Assembly: GCA_015222795.1 (NCBI GenBank)
Contig: JADFVY010000236.1
Coordinates: 1-12,932 of the forward strand
Length of the DNA: 12,932 nt
Reading direction: 5' to 3'
From: Pseudomonadota bacterium
GTDB taxonomy: Bacteria > Pseudomonadota > Alphaproteobacteria > UBA8366 > JADFVY01
Shown: positions 1 to 6,693 of the stretch, one piece after another
Layout: every line of letters begins with the position of its first letter
Position numbering within the stretch: the stretch's first letter is position 1
Notes under the pieces: generated by a model
What the model saw: the letters and a program-made list of their open reading frames with translations, nothing else
Told to the model about the DNA's origin: nothing
Database searches by the model: none
Program-made: the position numbers and the translations under genes

Positions 1-414
1 GAGGACAAGCCGGGCGTGGCGGCGGGGATTTTCGGCCCGCTGGCCGACGCCAATATCAATGTGGACATGATCGTCCAGAACGTTTCGTCGGACGGCGGCG
101 CGACCGACCTGACCTTTACGGTGACCCGCGCCGACCTGGACCGCGCGGTCAAGCTGTTGCGGGACCTGCGCGATGAAGTCCGCTACAAGGATCTGATTTC
201 CGATGGCGGCGTCGTGAAGGTATCGGTGATCGGCGTCGGCATGCGAAGCCATGCGGGCGTGGCGAAATCCATGTTTACGACACTGGCCGAGAAGGGCATC
301 AATATCCAGGTCATATCGACCTCGGAAATCAAGATCAGTGTGCTGATCGACGAGGAATATACCGAATTGGCCCTCAGGGCACTGCACACCGCCTACGGTC
401 TGGATGCGGAATAG
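1..414 (+). CDS. lysC: Aspartate kinase, C-terminal part (5' end outside the window)
   Basis: This is the last 137 codons of aspartate kinase, read in frame from base 1 to the TAG at 412-414. The enzyme phosphorylates aspartate in the cytoplasm, the first step towards lysine, threonine, methionine and diaminopimelate. Only the regulatory part is present. The first ACT domain runs from the start through the stretch reading GPLADANINVDMIVQNVS and TDLTFTV. The second ACT domain follows, with KVSVIGVGMRSHAGVA and then GINIQVISTSEIKISVLI. In this family the paired ACT domains bind lysine and/or threonine for feedback inhibition, and the Asn-Val-Asp-Met motif belongs to the effector-binding part. 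The catalytic domain lies upstream of the window. lysC next to ptsP is a common alphaproteobacterial order. The identification is firm; the effector amino acid cannot be read from this fragment. Confidence 0.95.
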   Translation, partial: EDKPGVAAGIFGPLADANINVDMIVQNVSSDGGATDLTFTVTRADLDRAVKLLRDLRDEVRYKDLISDGGVVKVSVIGVGMRSHAGVAKSMFTTLAEKGINIQVISTSEIKISVLIDEEYTELALRALHTAYGLDAE

Positions 415-433
415 AGCTGTTCGGTCCGTGCCG

Positions 434-484
434 CCCGCGTAAGCGGGAAAACAAAGATAACGTATGTGCCGCGCGTGACGCGGC
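434..484 (+). other. Two short stem-loops between lysC and ptsP
   Basis: The 83-base gap holds two perfect hairpins. The first pairs CCCGC (434-438) with GCGGG (443-447) around a GTAA loop, which in RNA is a GNRA-type tetraloop. The second pairs GCCGCG (468-473) with CGCGGC (479-484) around five bases and ends 13 bases before the ptsP start. Neither is followed by a T run, so they do not look like intrinsic terminators. They may stabilise or process a lysC-ptsP message, or may be chance structures in GC-rich DNA. Confidence 0.3.
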
Positions 485-497
485 CGGGAATAACGTA

Positions 498-2774
498 ATG
501 GCTGACGCGACGAACTGGGTGGGATCCAGATTGCTGCTTCGCCGCCTTCGCGATGAGATGGCGGGCGAGGGCGATGCGCAATCGCGTCTCGACCAGGTGG
601 TTTGCATCATTGCCCGCGACATGGTCGCCGAGGTTTGCTCGATTTATCTGCTGCGGCCCGGCGACATACTGGAGCTGTTCGCCACCGAAGGCCTGTTGAA
701 GACCGCCGTGCACAGAACCCGCCTGCGTGTCGGTGAGGGTCTGGTCGGCGACGTGGCTGCGCATGCTCGCTCGCTGTCGCTAGACGAGGCCCAGGACCAT
801 CCGCAGTTCGCCTACCGGCCGGAAACCGGCGAGGAAACTTACCACTCCTTCCTCGGTGTGCCGATCCTGCGCGGCGGGCGCGTGCGTGGCGTGCTGACTA
901 TCCAGAACCAGAGCCGGCGCAACTACACCGAAGAAGAAACCGAGACGCTTGAAACGGTATCCATGGTGTTGGCGGAACTGATCGCCGGCAGCGAGCTTGG
1001 CTCGCCGAACGAATTCGCCGCCGCCGATGGCATAGCGCTCAGGCCGCTGAGGCTTGAAGGCGCGCGCCTCAATGGTGGGTTGGCGATGGGCAAGGCCGTG
1101 ATCCACGAACGACGCACAAAAATCAGCCAGGTCGTCGCCGAGGACCCGGCGGCCGAGCTCGACCGGTTCGACGCGGCGGTTCAGCGCATGCACCGTTCGC
1201 TCGACGAAATGATGGAAGAGATCGGCGGCCAGCGCGCCGGCGAGGAACATGTGGAAGTGCTGGAGGCCTACCGGATGTTCGCCGAGGATCGCGGCTGGCT
1301 GAGCCGCATCCGCGAGGGTATCCGCTCGGGTCTTTCCGCCGACGCCTCGGTCGCCAAGGCGCTGAGCGACACCCGCGCGCGCATGGCTCAATTCGCCGAT
1401 CCCTACCTGCGCGAGCGTATCCTGGACATGGAGGATCTCGCTTACCGCCTGCTGCAGCATCTGCATGAGGGCGAGAATGGAGAGGAACGTCGACTGCGCA
1501 AGGGCCACGACGCAATATTGATTACACGTTCGCTGGGGCCGGCCGAATTGCTGGATTATGGGCGTGGGTCGGTGCGTGCGCTCGTGCTGGAGGAGGGCTC
1601 GGCCACCGCCCATGTATCGATCGTGGCCCGCGCGCTGGGCATCCCCGTGGTCGGCCAGGTGTCCGGATTACTGGATAAGGTGGAGCCGGACGACGATATG
1701 CTGGTCGACGGCGACAATGCGGTGGTGGTGATCCGCCCGGGCGAGGATGTAAGGCAAAGCTTTGCCGAGGCCATGGAACAGGGCGCCCGGCGCCAGGCGG
1801 CCTATACGGCCGCGCGCGACTTGCCCGCGGTCACAAGGGACGGCGTCGAAATTTCACTCAATCTGAACGCCGGGCTGTTGCTGGATCTGCCCAGTCTGCG
1901 CGAAACGAACGCGGCCGGAATCGGGCTTTACCGCACGGAAATCCTGTTCATGGTGCGCGGTGAGTTGCCCGGCGTCGACGAGCAGGCCCGCGCCTATCGC
2001 CGCGTCACGGACCAGGCCGATGGCAAGCGCGTGGTGTTCCGCACCCTTGACGCCGGCGGCGACAAGCTGCTGCCCTATATGCCGGTCGCCAGGGAGGAAA
2101 ACCCGGCGATGGGCTGGCGGGCGATCCGCATGACCCTGGACCGGCCCTTTATGCTGCGCCAGCAGCTGCGCGCCCTTATCCGCGCGGTGGCGGGCCGGCG
2201 GCTGGACGTCATGTTTCCGATGGTGGCCGAGGTGGCGGAATTCACCGCCGCGCGCGACATCCTGGATCTGGAACTGGCGCGCGCGAAAGCACGCGGCGAG
2301 CCCCTGCCGGAGAAAATCGCGGTCGGCTGCATGCTTGAAGTGCCGTCGCTGCTGTTCCAGCTACCGCAACTGATGGCGCGGGTGGATTTCCTTGCCGTTG
2401 GCTCCAATGATCTGATGCAGTTTCTTTACGCCAGCGATCGCGGCAACGTTGCGGTTAGCGAACGGTATGACATTCTTTCGGCGGGCTCCTTGCGGATGTT
2501 GCACGGCGTAGTGCGAGAGGCGGACAAGGCGGGCGTGCCGGTCAGTGTCTGCGGCGAAATGGCGGGGCGGCCGCTGGAAGCAATGGCGCTGGCAGGGCTT
2601 GGTTTTCGGTCGCTTTCAATGGCGGCGTCATCGATCGGGCCGGCCCGGCTAATGATTCGCAGTCTCGATGCAAGGCAGCTTTCATCTTTTATTAACACTC
2701 TTCTGGACGGAACCGCGCCAAGTCTGCGAAGCGCCCTGTGTAATTATGCCCGCGATCATGATCTGCGCCTTTAG
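498..2774 (+). CDS. ptsP: PTS-Ntr enzyme I: phosphoenolpyruvate-protein phosphotransferase with GAF domain
   Basis: The 758-residue protein is the first phosphotransferase of the nitrogen PTS. It takes phosphate from phosphoenolpyruvate and passes it to NPr and then to EIIA-Ntr, a regulatory cascade in the cytoplasm. Residues about 20-165 form a GAF domain; in studied EI-Ntr proteins this senses nitrogen status, with glutamine as a ligand. An N-terminal EI domain follows, then the mobile domain with GSATAHVSIVAR, where His372 is the expected phosphorylation site. The C-terminal PEP-binding barrel has GLYRTE (Arg479), RTLDAGGDK (about 515-523), SNDLMQF (Asn637, Asp638) and VCGEMAG with catalytic Cys685. 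Every key residue I looked for is present, and the length is normal for GAF-containing EI-Ntr. The ATG at 498 places the GAF domain at the usual distance from the N terminus. The Shine-Dalgarno is weak. The lysC-ptsP neighbourhood supports the call. Confidence 0.96.
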   Translation: MADATNWVGSRLLLRRLRDEMAGEGDAQSRLDQVVCIIARDMVAEVCSIYLLRPGDILELFATEGLLKTAVHRTRLRVGEGLVGDVAAHARSLSLDEAQDHPQFAYRPETGEETYHSFLGVPILRGGRVRGVLTIQNQSRRNYTEEETETLETVSMVLAELIAGSELGSPNEFAAADGIALRPLRLEGARLNGGLAMGKAVIHERRTKISQVVAEDPAAELDRFDAAVQRMHRSLDEMMEEIGGQRAGEEHVEVLEAYRMFAEDRGWLSRIREGIRSGLSADASVAKALSDTRARMAQFADPYLRERILDMEDLAYRLLQHLHEGENGEERRLRKGHDAILITRSLGPAELLDYGRGSVRALVLEEGSATAHVSIVARALGIPVVGQVSGLLDKVEPDDDMLVDGDNAVVVIRPGEDVRQSFAEAMEQGARRQAAYTAARDLPAVTRDGVEISLNLNAGLLLDLPSLRETNAAGIGLYRTEILFMVRGELPGVDEQARAYRRVTDQADGKRVVFRTLDAGGDKLLPYMPVAREENPAMGWRAIRMTLDRPFMLRQQLRALIRAVAGRRLDVMFPMVAEVAEFTAARDILDLELARAKARGEPLPEKIAVGCMLEVPSLLFQLPQLMARVDFLAVGSNDLMQFLYASDRGNVAVSERYDILSAGSLRMLHGVVREADKAGVPVSVCGEMAGRPLEAMALAGLGFRSLSMAASSIGPARLMIRSLDARQLSSFINTLLDGTAPSLRSALCNYARDHDLRL

Positions 2775-3050
2775 AACTTCGTAACCATTTAGGCATTACC
2801 GTGGCAGTGCAGGCTGTGCGATTGCCATGCAAGCCCTGTTCCTGTTACACAGATATCTCGGGAACATGGGGTTTCGCCGGAATTATCGTTTGGCGGCGCT
2901 TGGGGACGTTAGGATATGGCGTTTCGTTTGCATGGGAGAAGGATCTGACTGGGTGGATTACGCCGCGACAAAATTGTGGCGCGATAGACGAACTTTCGTG
3001 GACCGTCTGTAAGCTGGGCTCCTGAAACGGGGTCCCAAATCAGGAAGTGG
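2775..3050. other. Non-coding gap between ptsP and the RodZ-like gene
   Basis: These 276 bases hold no convincing gene. Open frames of 74 and 61 codons start at 2801 and 2827 on the plus strand, but their translations have no recognisable domain, mix unrelated residues and lack a good ribosome binding site. A weak promoter candidate is TTGGCG at 2890-2895, 17 bases from GATATG at 2913-2918. It resembles a housekeeping promoter only loosely at the -10 box. No strong terminator follows ptsP. The region probably carries the promoter and leader of the RodZ-like gene. Confidence 0.5.
3020..3045 (+). promoter_or_regulatory. Stem-loop that would cover the RodZ-like Shine-Dalgarno
   Basis: TCCTGA at 3020-3025 is perfectly complementary to TCAGGA at 3040-3045 across a 14-base loop. 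The right arm contains most of the AGGAAG (3042-3047) that would serve as the ribosome binding site for the start at 3051 or 3060. If the stem forms, it would hide that site. A six-base pairing can occur by chance, so a regulatory role is only a suggestion. Confidence 0.3.
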
Positions 3051-4193
3051 ATGCGATGGATGACTATACACAACACCCAGGAAGAAAATCCCGATGAAGA
3101 AATGGATCAGTCCGAGAGCATGAGCGGAATGTCGGTAGAACAAGACATGGCGCCGGTTACCAATTTACGCTCGACCGTTGGTGACGAGTTGCGCATGCGC
3201 AGGGAAGAAGCCGGCCATACGATCCATGAAGTGGCCGAGGCAGTACGCGTCCAGCGGCGCTATCTCGAAGCGCTGGAAAGCGGCCGCCTGGAAGATCTGC
3301 CTGGAACCGTCTATGCGCTTGGGTTCCTGCGCACCTACGCGGAACATTACGGTCTCAATGGTGACGAGTTCGTTACACGCTTCAAGGAAGAGACCGAGGG
3401 GCAGCGGCGGACACAGGACTATAGTCTGCCTGAACCGCTCGAAGAGGCGCGGGTTCCGACCGCCGCGATCGTTATCGTCGCTATCGTACTGGCCATAGGC
3501 GCCTATGTTGTCTGGTACAGTATGCGGTCCCAGGACGCTGAAATGTCCGGCGCCGTGCCGGAAGTTCCCGCGCATTTGGCCTCGGTGGCGGAAGAAACCG
3601 CGCCCACACCCACACCCACACCCACACCCACACCCACTGAGACCGTAGTCGTGCCGCAACCCGCCACCGCGGCGGAACCTGTCGAGCCCGTGGCGGTCAC
3701 CGAGGCGGCGATACCTCCGGCGCCGGACCCCCCGCCCGCCGAGGTGGAAACCGTGGTGATACCGGTTGCTCCAGCCGAGCCCGAGGCGCCGCCCATCGAG
3801 GCGCCGGCGCCCGTGGAAGTCGCCGTGGCAACCCCTCCCGGTATACCTGAAACCGATACGCCGTTGGCGCCGGCGGTGGAGGATACCCCCTATGTGCCGC
3901 AGGCCTTCGGCGGCAATAGCGCGAATGTGCGGATCGTTATTACAGCAGCCGAAGATTCATGGCTTGAAGTCACGAATGCCGAGGGAGATCGATTGTTTAG
4001 CCGAACGATGCGCGCCGGCGACAGTTATCGCGTGCCCAACCGCGAAGGGCTGGTATTCGTGACCGGCAATGCGGGCGGGCTGGAGGTAACTGTCGATGGC
4101 GCTGCAACGCCTGCAATCGGCGACAGCGGAATCGTGCGCAAGAATGTAAAGCTCGATCCCGAACTCCTGAAACAGGGTCGCGCCTGGCCTTAG
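3051..4193 (+). CDS. rodZ: RodZ-like cytoskeletal membrane protein (HTH, one TM helix, DUF4115)
   Basis: The 380-residue product has the RodZ layout. A cytoplasmic helix-turn-helix of the HTH_25 type spans about residues 42-110, with VGDELRMRREEAG and TVYALGFLRTYAEHYGL. One membrane helix lies at about 137-157 (AAIVIVAIVLAIGAYVVWY). A long Pro/Ala/Glu/Val-rich periplasmic linker follows at about 160-290, including a run of Thr-Pro dipeptides. A C-terminal DUF4115 beta domain spans about 293-365. RodZ binds MreB through its HTH and helps set rod shape by linking the MreB filament to the wall elongation machinery. Position before ispG and hisS matches the E. coli order and supports the call. 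The start is uncertain: AGGAAG at 3042-3047 lies 3 bases before the ATG at 3051 and 12 before the in-frame ATG at 3060. Further in-frame ATGs follow, and all precede the HTH. A function restricted to transcription is less likely given the membrane helix. Confidence 0.85.
   Translation: MRWMTIHNTQEENPDEEMDQSESMSGMSVEQDMAPVTNLRSTVGDELRMRREEAGHTIHEVAEAVRVQRRYLEALESGRLEDLPGTVYALGFLRTYAEHYGLNGDEFVTRFKEETEGQRRTQDYSLPEPLEEARVPTAAIVIVAIVLAIGAYVVWYSMRSQDAEMSGAVPEVPAHLASVAEETAPTPTPTPTPTPTETVVVPQPATAAEPVEPVAVTEAAIPPAPDPPPAEVETVVIPVAPAEPEAPPIEAPAPVEVAVATPPGIPETDTPLAPAVEDTPYVPQAFGGNSANVRIVITAAEDSWLEVTNAEGDRLFSRTMRAGDSYRVPNREGLVFVTGNAGGLEVTVDGAATPAIGDSGIVRKNVKLDPELLKQGRAWP
3603..3637 (+). repeat. CCCACA hexamer microsatellite coding for Thr-Pro repeats
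   Basis: Five perfect CCCACA units lie at 3603-3632, followed by a partial sixth unit at 3633-3637. In the RodZ-like frame they encode alternating Pro and Thr in the periplasmic linker, at about residues 185-196. Each unit is six bases, so gain or loss of a unit changes the linker by two residues without a frameshift. Confidence 0.9.
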
Positions 4194-4230
4194 AATTGCT
4201 TCCACTTACCCGCCTTGATATTTTCGCCTG

Positions 4231-4264
4231 CCGGGCGCACATTGCGCGCGCCCGGAAACCGGGC
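4231..4264 (+). terminator. Overlapping hairpins between the RodZ-like gene and ispG: possible terminator or attenuator
   Basis: CCGGGCGC at 4231-4238 pairs perfectly with GCGCCCGG at 4248-4255 across a nine-base loop. A second stem, GCCCGG at 4250-4255 with CCGGGC at 4259-4264 and a three-base loop, uses the same central strand, so the two cannot form together. Only a weak T-containing stretch (TATTTAGCGTTGTT) follows. This may be a partial terminator of the RodZ-like transcript or a two-state switch before ispG. Neither is proven by sequence alone. Confidence 0.4.
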
Positions 4265-4305
4265 TATTTAGCGTTGTTCAGTGAGTAGATTCGGAACCGG
4301 TTAAA

Positions 4306-5424
4306 ATGAGTGTTCGGCCCTATCGCGAAATTCAGCGGCGGAAATCCCGCCGCATTATGGTTGGCGCCGTGCCCGTCGGTGGTGACGCGCCGATCACGGT
4401 GCAGTCCATGACCAATACGCCGACTTCCGACGCGCAGGCGACAATCCGCCAGATTCATGCGCTGGAAGAGGCCGGGGCCGATATCGTGCGCGTTTCCTGC
4501 CCGGACGAGGACTCGACTGCGGCACTGAAGACGATCATTGATAATGTTACCGTGCCGATCGTCGCCGATATTCATTTCCACTACAAGCGCGCCATTGAGT
4601 CGGCGGAGGCGGGGGCGGCCTGCCTGCGCATCAATCCCGGCAATATCGGCAACGCCGAACGGGTGCGCGAGGTCGTCAAGGCGGCGCGCGATCATGGCTG
4701 TTCCATGCGCATTGGCGTCAATGCCGGGTCATTGGAAAAAGAATTGCTGGAGCGTTACGGCGAACCCTGCCCCGAGGCGATGGTCGAAAGTGGCCTGAAT
4801 CATGCGCGTATCCTGGAAGACAATGATTTCCAGGAGTTCAAGATCAGCGTGAAGGCCTCCGACGTTTTCCTGGCGGTCGCCGCCTATCACGGTCTGGCCG
4901 ACGCCTGCGACTACCCGCTGCATCTGGGCATTACCGAGGCCGGGGGCCTGCGCGGCGGCACCGTGAAATCCGCTATCGGCATCGGCTCTCTGCTGTGGGC
5001 CGGCATCGGCGACACCATTCGCGTCTCGCTGTCGGCCGACCCGGTGGAAGAGATCAAGGCAGGTTTCGACATCCTGAAGTCGCTGGGCCTGCGCCATCGC
5101 GGGGTCAATGTGATTTCCTGCCCGTCCTGCGCCCGCCAGCAATTCGATGTGATCGCCACCATTCAGAAGCTGGAGGAACGGCTGGCCCATATCACGACGC
5201 CGATGACGCTGTCGGTGATCGGCTGCGTGGTAAACGGCCCGGGCGAGGCGCGCGAGACCGATATCGGCTTTACCGGGGGCGGCAACGATACTCATCAGGT
5301 CTATATCGCCGGCGTGCCGCATCATCGGCTAAAGGATGACGATGTGGTCGAGCATCTGGTAAAGATGGTGGAAGAGAAAGCGGCCGAGATCGAGGCCGGT
5401 AAAAAGCCGCACGCGGCCGAATAA
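4306..5424 (+). CDS. ispG: 4-hydroxy-3-methylbut-2-enyl diphosphate synthase (flavodoxin/ferredoxin)
   Basis: IspG (GcpE) converts methylerythritol cyclodiphosphate to hydroxymethylbutenyl diphosphate, the penultimate step of the MEP isoprenoid pathway, with a [4Fe-4S] cluster in the cytoplasm. The 372-residue protein is of normal bacterial length. The N-terminal barrel includes TVQSMTNTPTSD (about 31-42), VADIHFHY (about 86-93) and LRINPGNIG (about 107-115). The C-terminal cluster-binding domain has SCPSCAR, giving Cys272 and Cys275, and VIGCVVNGPGEA, giving Cys307 and the catalytic-type Glu314. These are the expected three cysteine ligands plus glutamate. The ATG at 4306 begins directly with the conserved N terminus. 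There is no strong Shine-Dalgarno, and an eight-base palindrome AACCGGTT (4295-4302) lies just upstream. It is the first gene of a tightly packed run with hisS, hemA, prfA and prmC. Confidence 0.97.
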   Translation: MSVRPYREIQRRKSRRIMVGAVPVGGDAPITVQSMTNTPTSDAQATIRQIHALEEAGADIVRVSCPDEDSTAALKTIIDNVTVPIVADIHFHYKRAIESAEAGAACLRINPGNIGNAERVREVVKAARDHGCSMRIGVNAGSLEKELLERYGEPCPEAMVESGLNHARILEDNDFQEFKISVKASDVFLAVAAYHGLADACDYPLHLGITEAGGLRGGTVKSAIGIGSLLWAGIGDTIRVSLSADPVEEIKAGFDILKSLGLRHRGVNVISCPSCARQQFDVIATIQKLEERLAHITTPMTLSVIGCVVNGPGEARETDIGFTGGGNDTHQVYIAGVPHHRLKDDDVVEHLVKMVEEKAAEIEAGKKPHAAE

Positions 5425-5446
5425 ACGGCGGGGAACAAGTCGAACA

Positions 5447-6691
5447 ATGTCAAATCTGCAGCCCGCCCGCGGGACCCACGATATTCTGCCCGACGAGATG
5501 CGCGCTCACCGTCGTGTGGTAGGCATCGCCGGCGAGGTCGCCGAGCGTTATGGCTATGAGTTCATGGCGACGCCGGTCTTCGAGTTTTCCCAGGTTTTTA
5601 AACGCACCCTGGGCGATACGTCGGATATTGTTACCAAGGAGATGTACACTTTCATCGACAAGGGCGACGACGAAATCACACTGCGCCCGGAAAACACCGC
5701 CGGTGTCGCTCGCTGCTATATATCGGAAGGGTTGGCCCAAAAGGCGCCGGTGCGGTTCTTTTATGCCGGACCGATGTTTCGCTTCGAACGCCCTCAGAAG
5801 GGCCGATTGCGCCAGTTTCACCAGATTGGCATCGAGAATATCGGCATTGCCGGCGCCATGGCCGATATTGAGGTGATCGCCGCGGGCGCGCGAATACTGG
5901 ATGAACTGGGCGTCGCCGACAAAACCGTGCTGGAGCTCAACACGCTGGGCGACGCGGAGAGCCGCGATGCCTACCGCGCCGTGCTGGTGGAATATCTCGA
6001 GAAACGGATCGACGAATTGTCGAAGGAAAGCCGCGAGCGACTGACCCGTAACCCGCTGCGTGTTCTCGATTCCAAGGACGAAGGCGACCGCAAGGTTGTG
6101 GCCGGGGCGCCGGTCTATTCCGACTATCTGAACGACGCCAGCCGCGCCTTCTTCGACGAGGTGCGAGAAGGGCTGGCGGCACTGGATATTTCCTATCGGC
6201 TCAACCCGCGGCTGGTGCGCGGGCTGGATTACTATAGTCACACCGCCTTCGAGTTCACCACCGAGCATCTTGGCTCCCAAGGCGCGGTGATGGCCGGCGG
6301 GCGCTATGACGGGCTGATCGGCATGATGGGCGGCACGGCGACGCCCGGTGTCGGTTGGGCGGCTGGAATTGAACGCCTTGCCATGCTGTGCGGCGAGGCG
6401 CCGGCGGCGCGCCGTCCGATTGCGGTGGTGCCGGTTGGCGACGAGGCGAAAATGCCTGCGCTGAAACTGTCTGAGGAATTGCGCCGCGCGGGCTATCGCG
6501 TCGACCTTGGCCACAGCGGCAATCTTTCCAAGCGCATGAAGCGGGCGAATAAGGTCAACGCCTCGGCGGCGCTGATCATTGGCGAGGATGAGCTGGCGCG
6601 CGGCGCCGCCACCTTGCGCGATCTTGACTCGGGCGAGCAGGAAGAGGCCGCCCTGGCCTCGCTTGTGGATAGACTCGCCCGCTTTCGGTAG
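5447..6691 (+). CDS. hisS: Histidyl-tRNA synthetase
   Basis: This class II aminoacyl-tRNA synthetase charges tRNA-His with histidine in the cytoplasm. The 414-residue length is standard. Motif 1 lies in the N-terminal region after PARGTHDILPDE. Motif 2 is FRFERPQKGRLRQFHQ at about 111-126. The histidine-specific loop is LVRGLDYYSHTAFEF (RGLDYY at 258-263). GGRYDGL is at 284-290, and motif 3 is GVGWAAGIERL at 301-311. The C-terminal anticodon-binding domain begins at about 320 with RPIAVVPVGDEA. The motif 2 loop and the RGLDYY loop match those of the E. coli enzyme, so this looks like the canonical bacterial type rather than the divergent form described in some alphaproteobacteria. The start at 5447 follows a GGCGGGGA stretch at 5427-5434. 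The gap to ispG is 22 bases, and only two bases separate its stop from hemA. Confidence 0.97.
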   Translation: MSNLQPARGTHDILPDEMRAHRRVVGIAGEVAERYGYEFMATPVFEFSQVFKRTLGDTSDIVTKEMYTFIDKGDDEITLRPENTAGVARCYISEGLAQKAPVRFFYAGPMFRFERPQKGRLRQFHQIGIENIGIAGAMADIEVIAAGARILDELGVADKTVLELNTLGDAESRDAYRAVLVEYLEKRIDELSKESRERLTRNPLRVLDSKDEGDRKVVAGAPVYSDYLNDASRAFFDEVREGLAALDISYRLNPRLVRGLDYYSHTAFEFTTEHLGSQGAVMAGGRYDGLIGMMGGTATPGVGWAAGIERLAMLCGEAPAARRPIAVVPVGDEAKMPALKLSEELRRAGYRVDLGHSGNLSKRMKRANKVNASAALIIGEDELARGAATLRDLDSGEQEEAALASLVDRLARFR

Positions 6692-6693
6692 CC

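Noticed and set aside
2801..3025. A 74-codon plus-strand open frame between ptsP and the RodZ-like gene (and a 61-codon one starting at 2827)
   Set aside because: No recognisable domain, unusual composition with many Cys and Trp, poor ribosome binding site, and the two frames overlap each other; best treated as non-coding.
4215..4243. Possible ispG promoter TTGATA-17-CACATT
   Set aside because: The -35 box is good but the -10 box matches only half of the consensus and lies inside a strong hairpin.
5450..6514. A 354-codon minus-strand open frame across hisS
   Set aside because: Antisense to a clear hisS, with composition of a mirrored frame and no recognisable motif.
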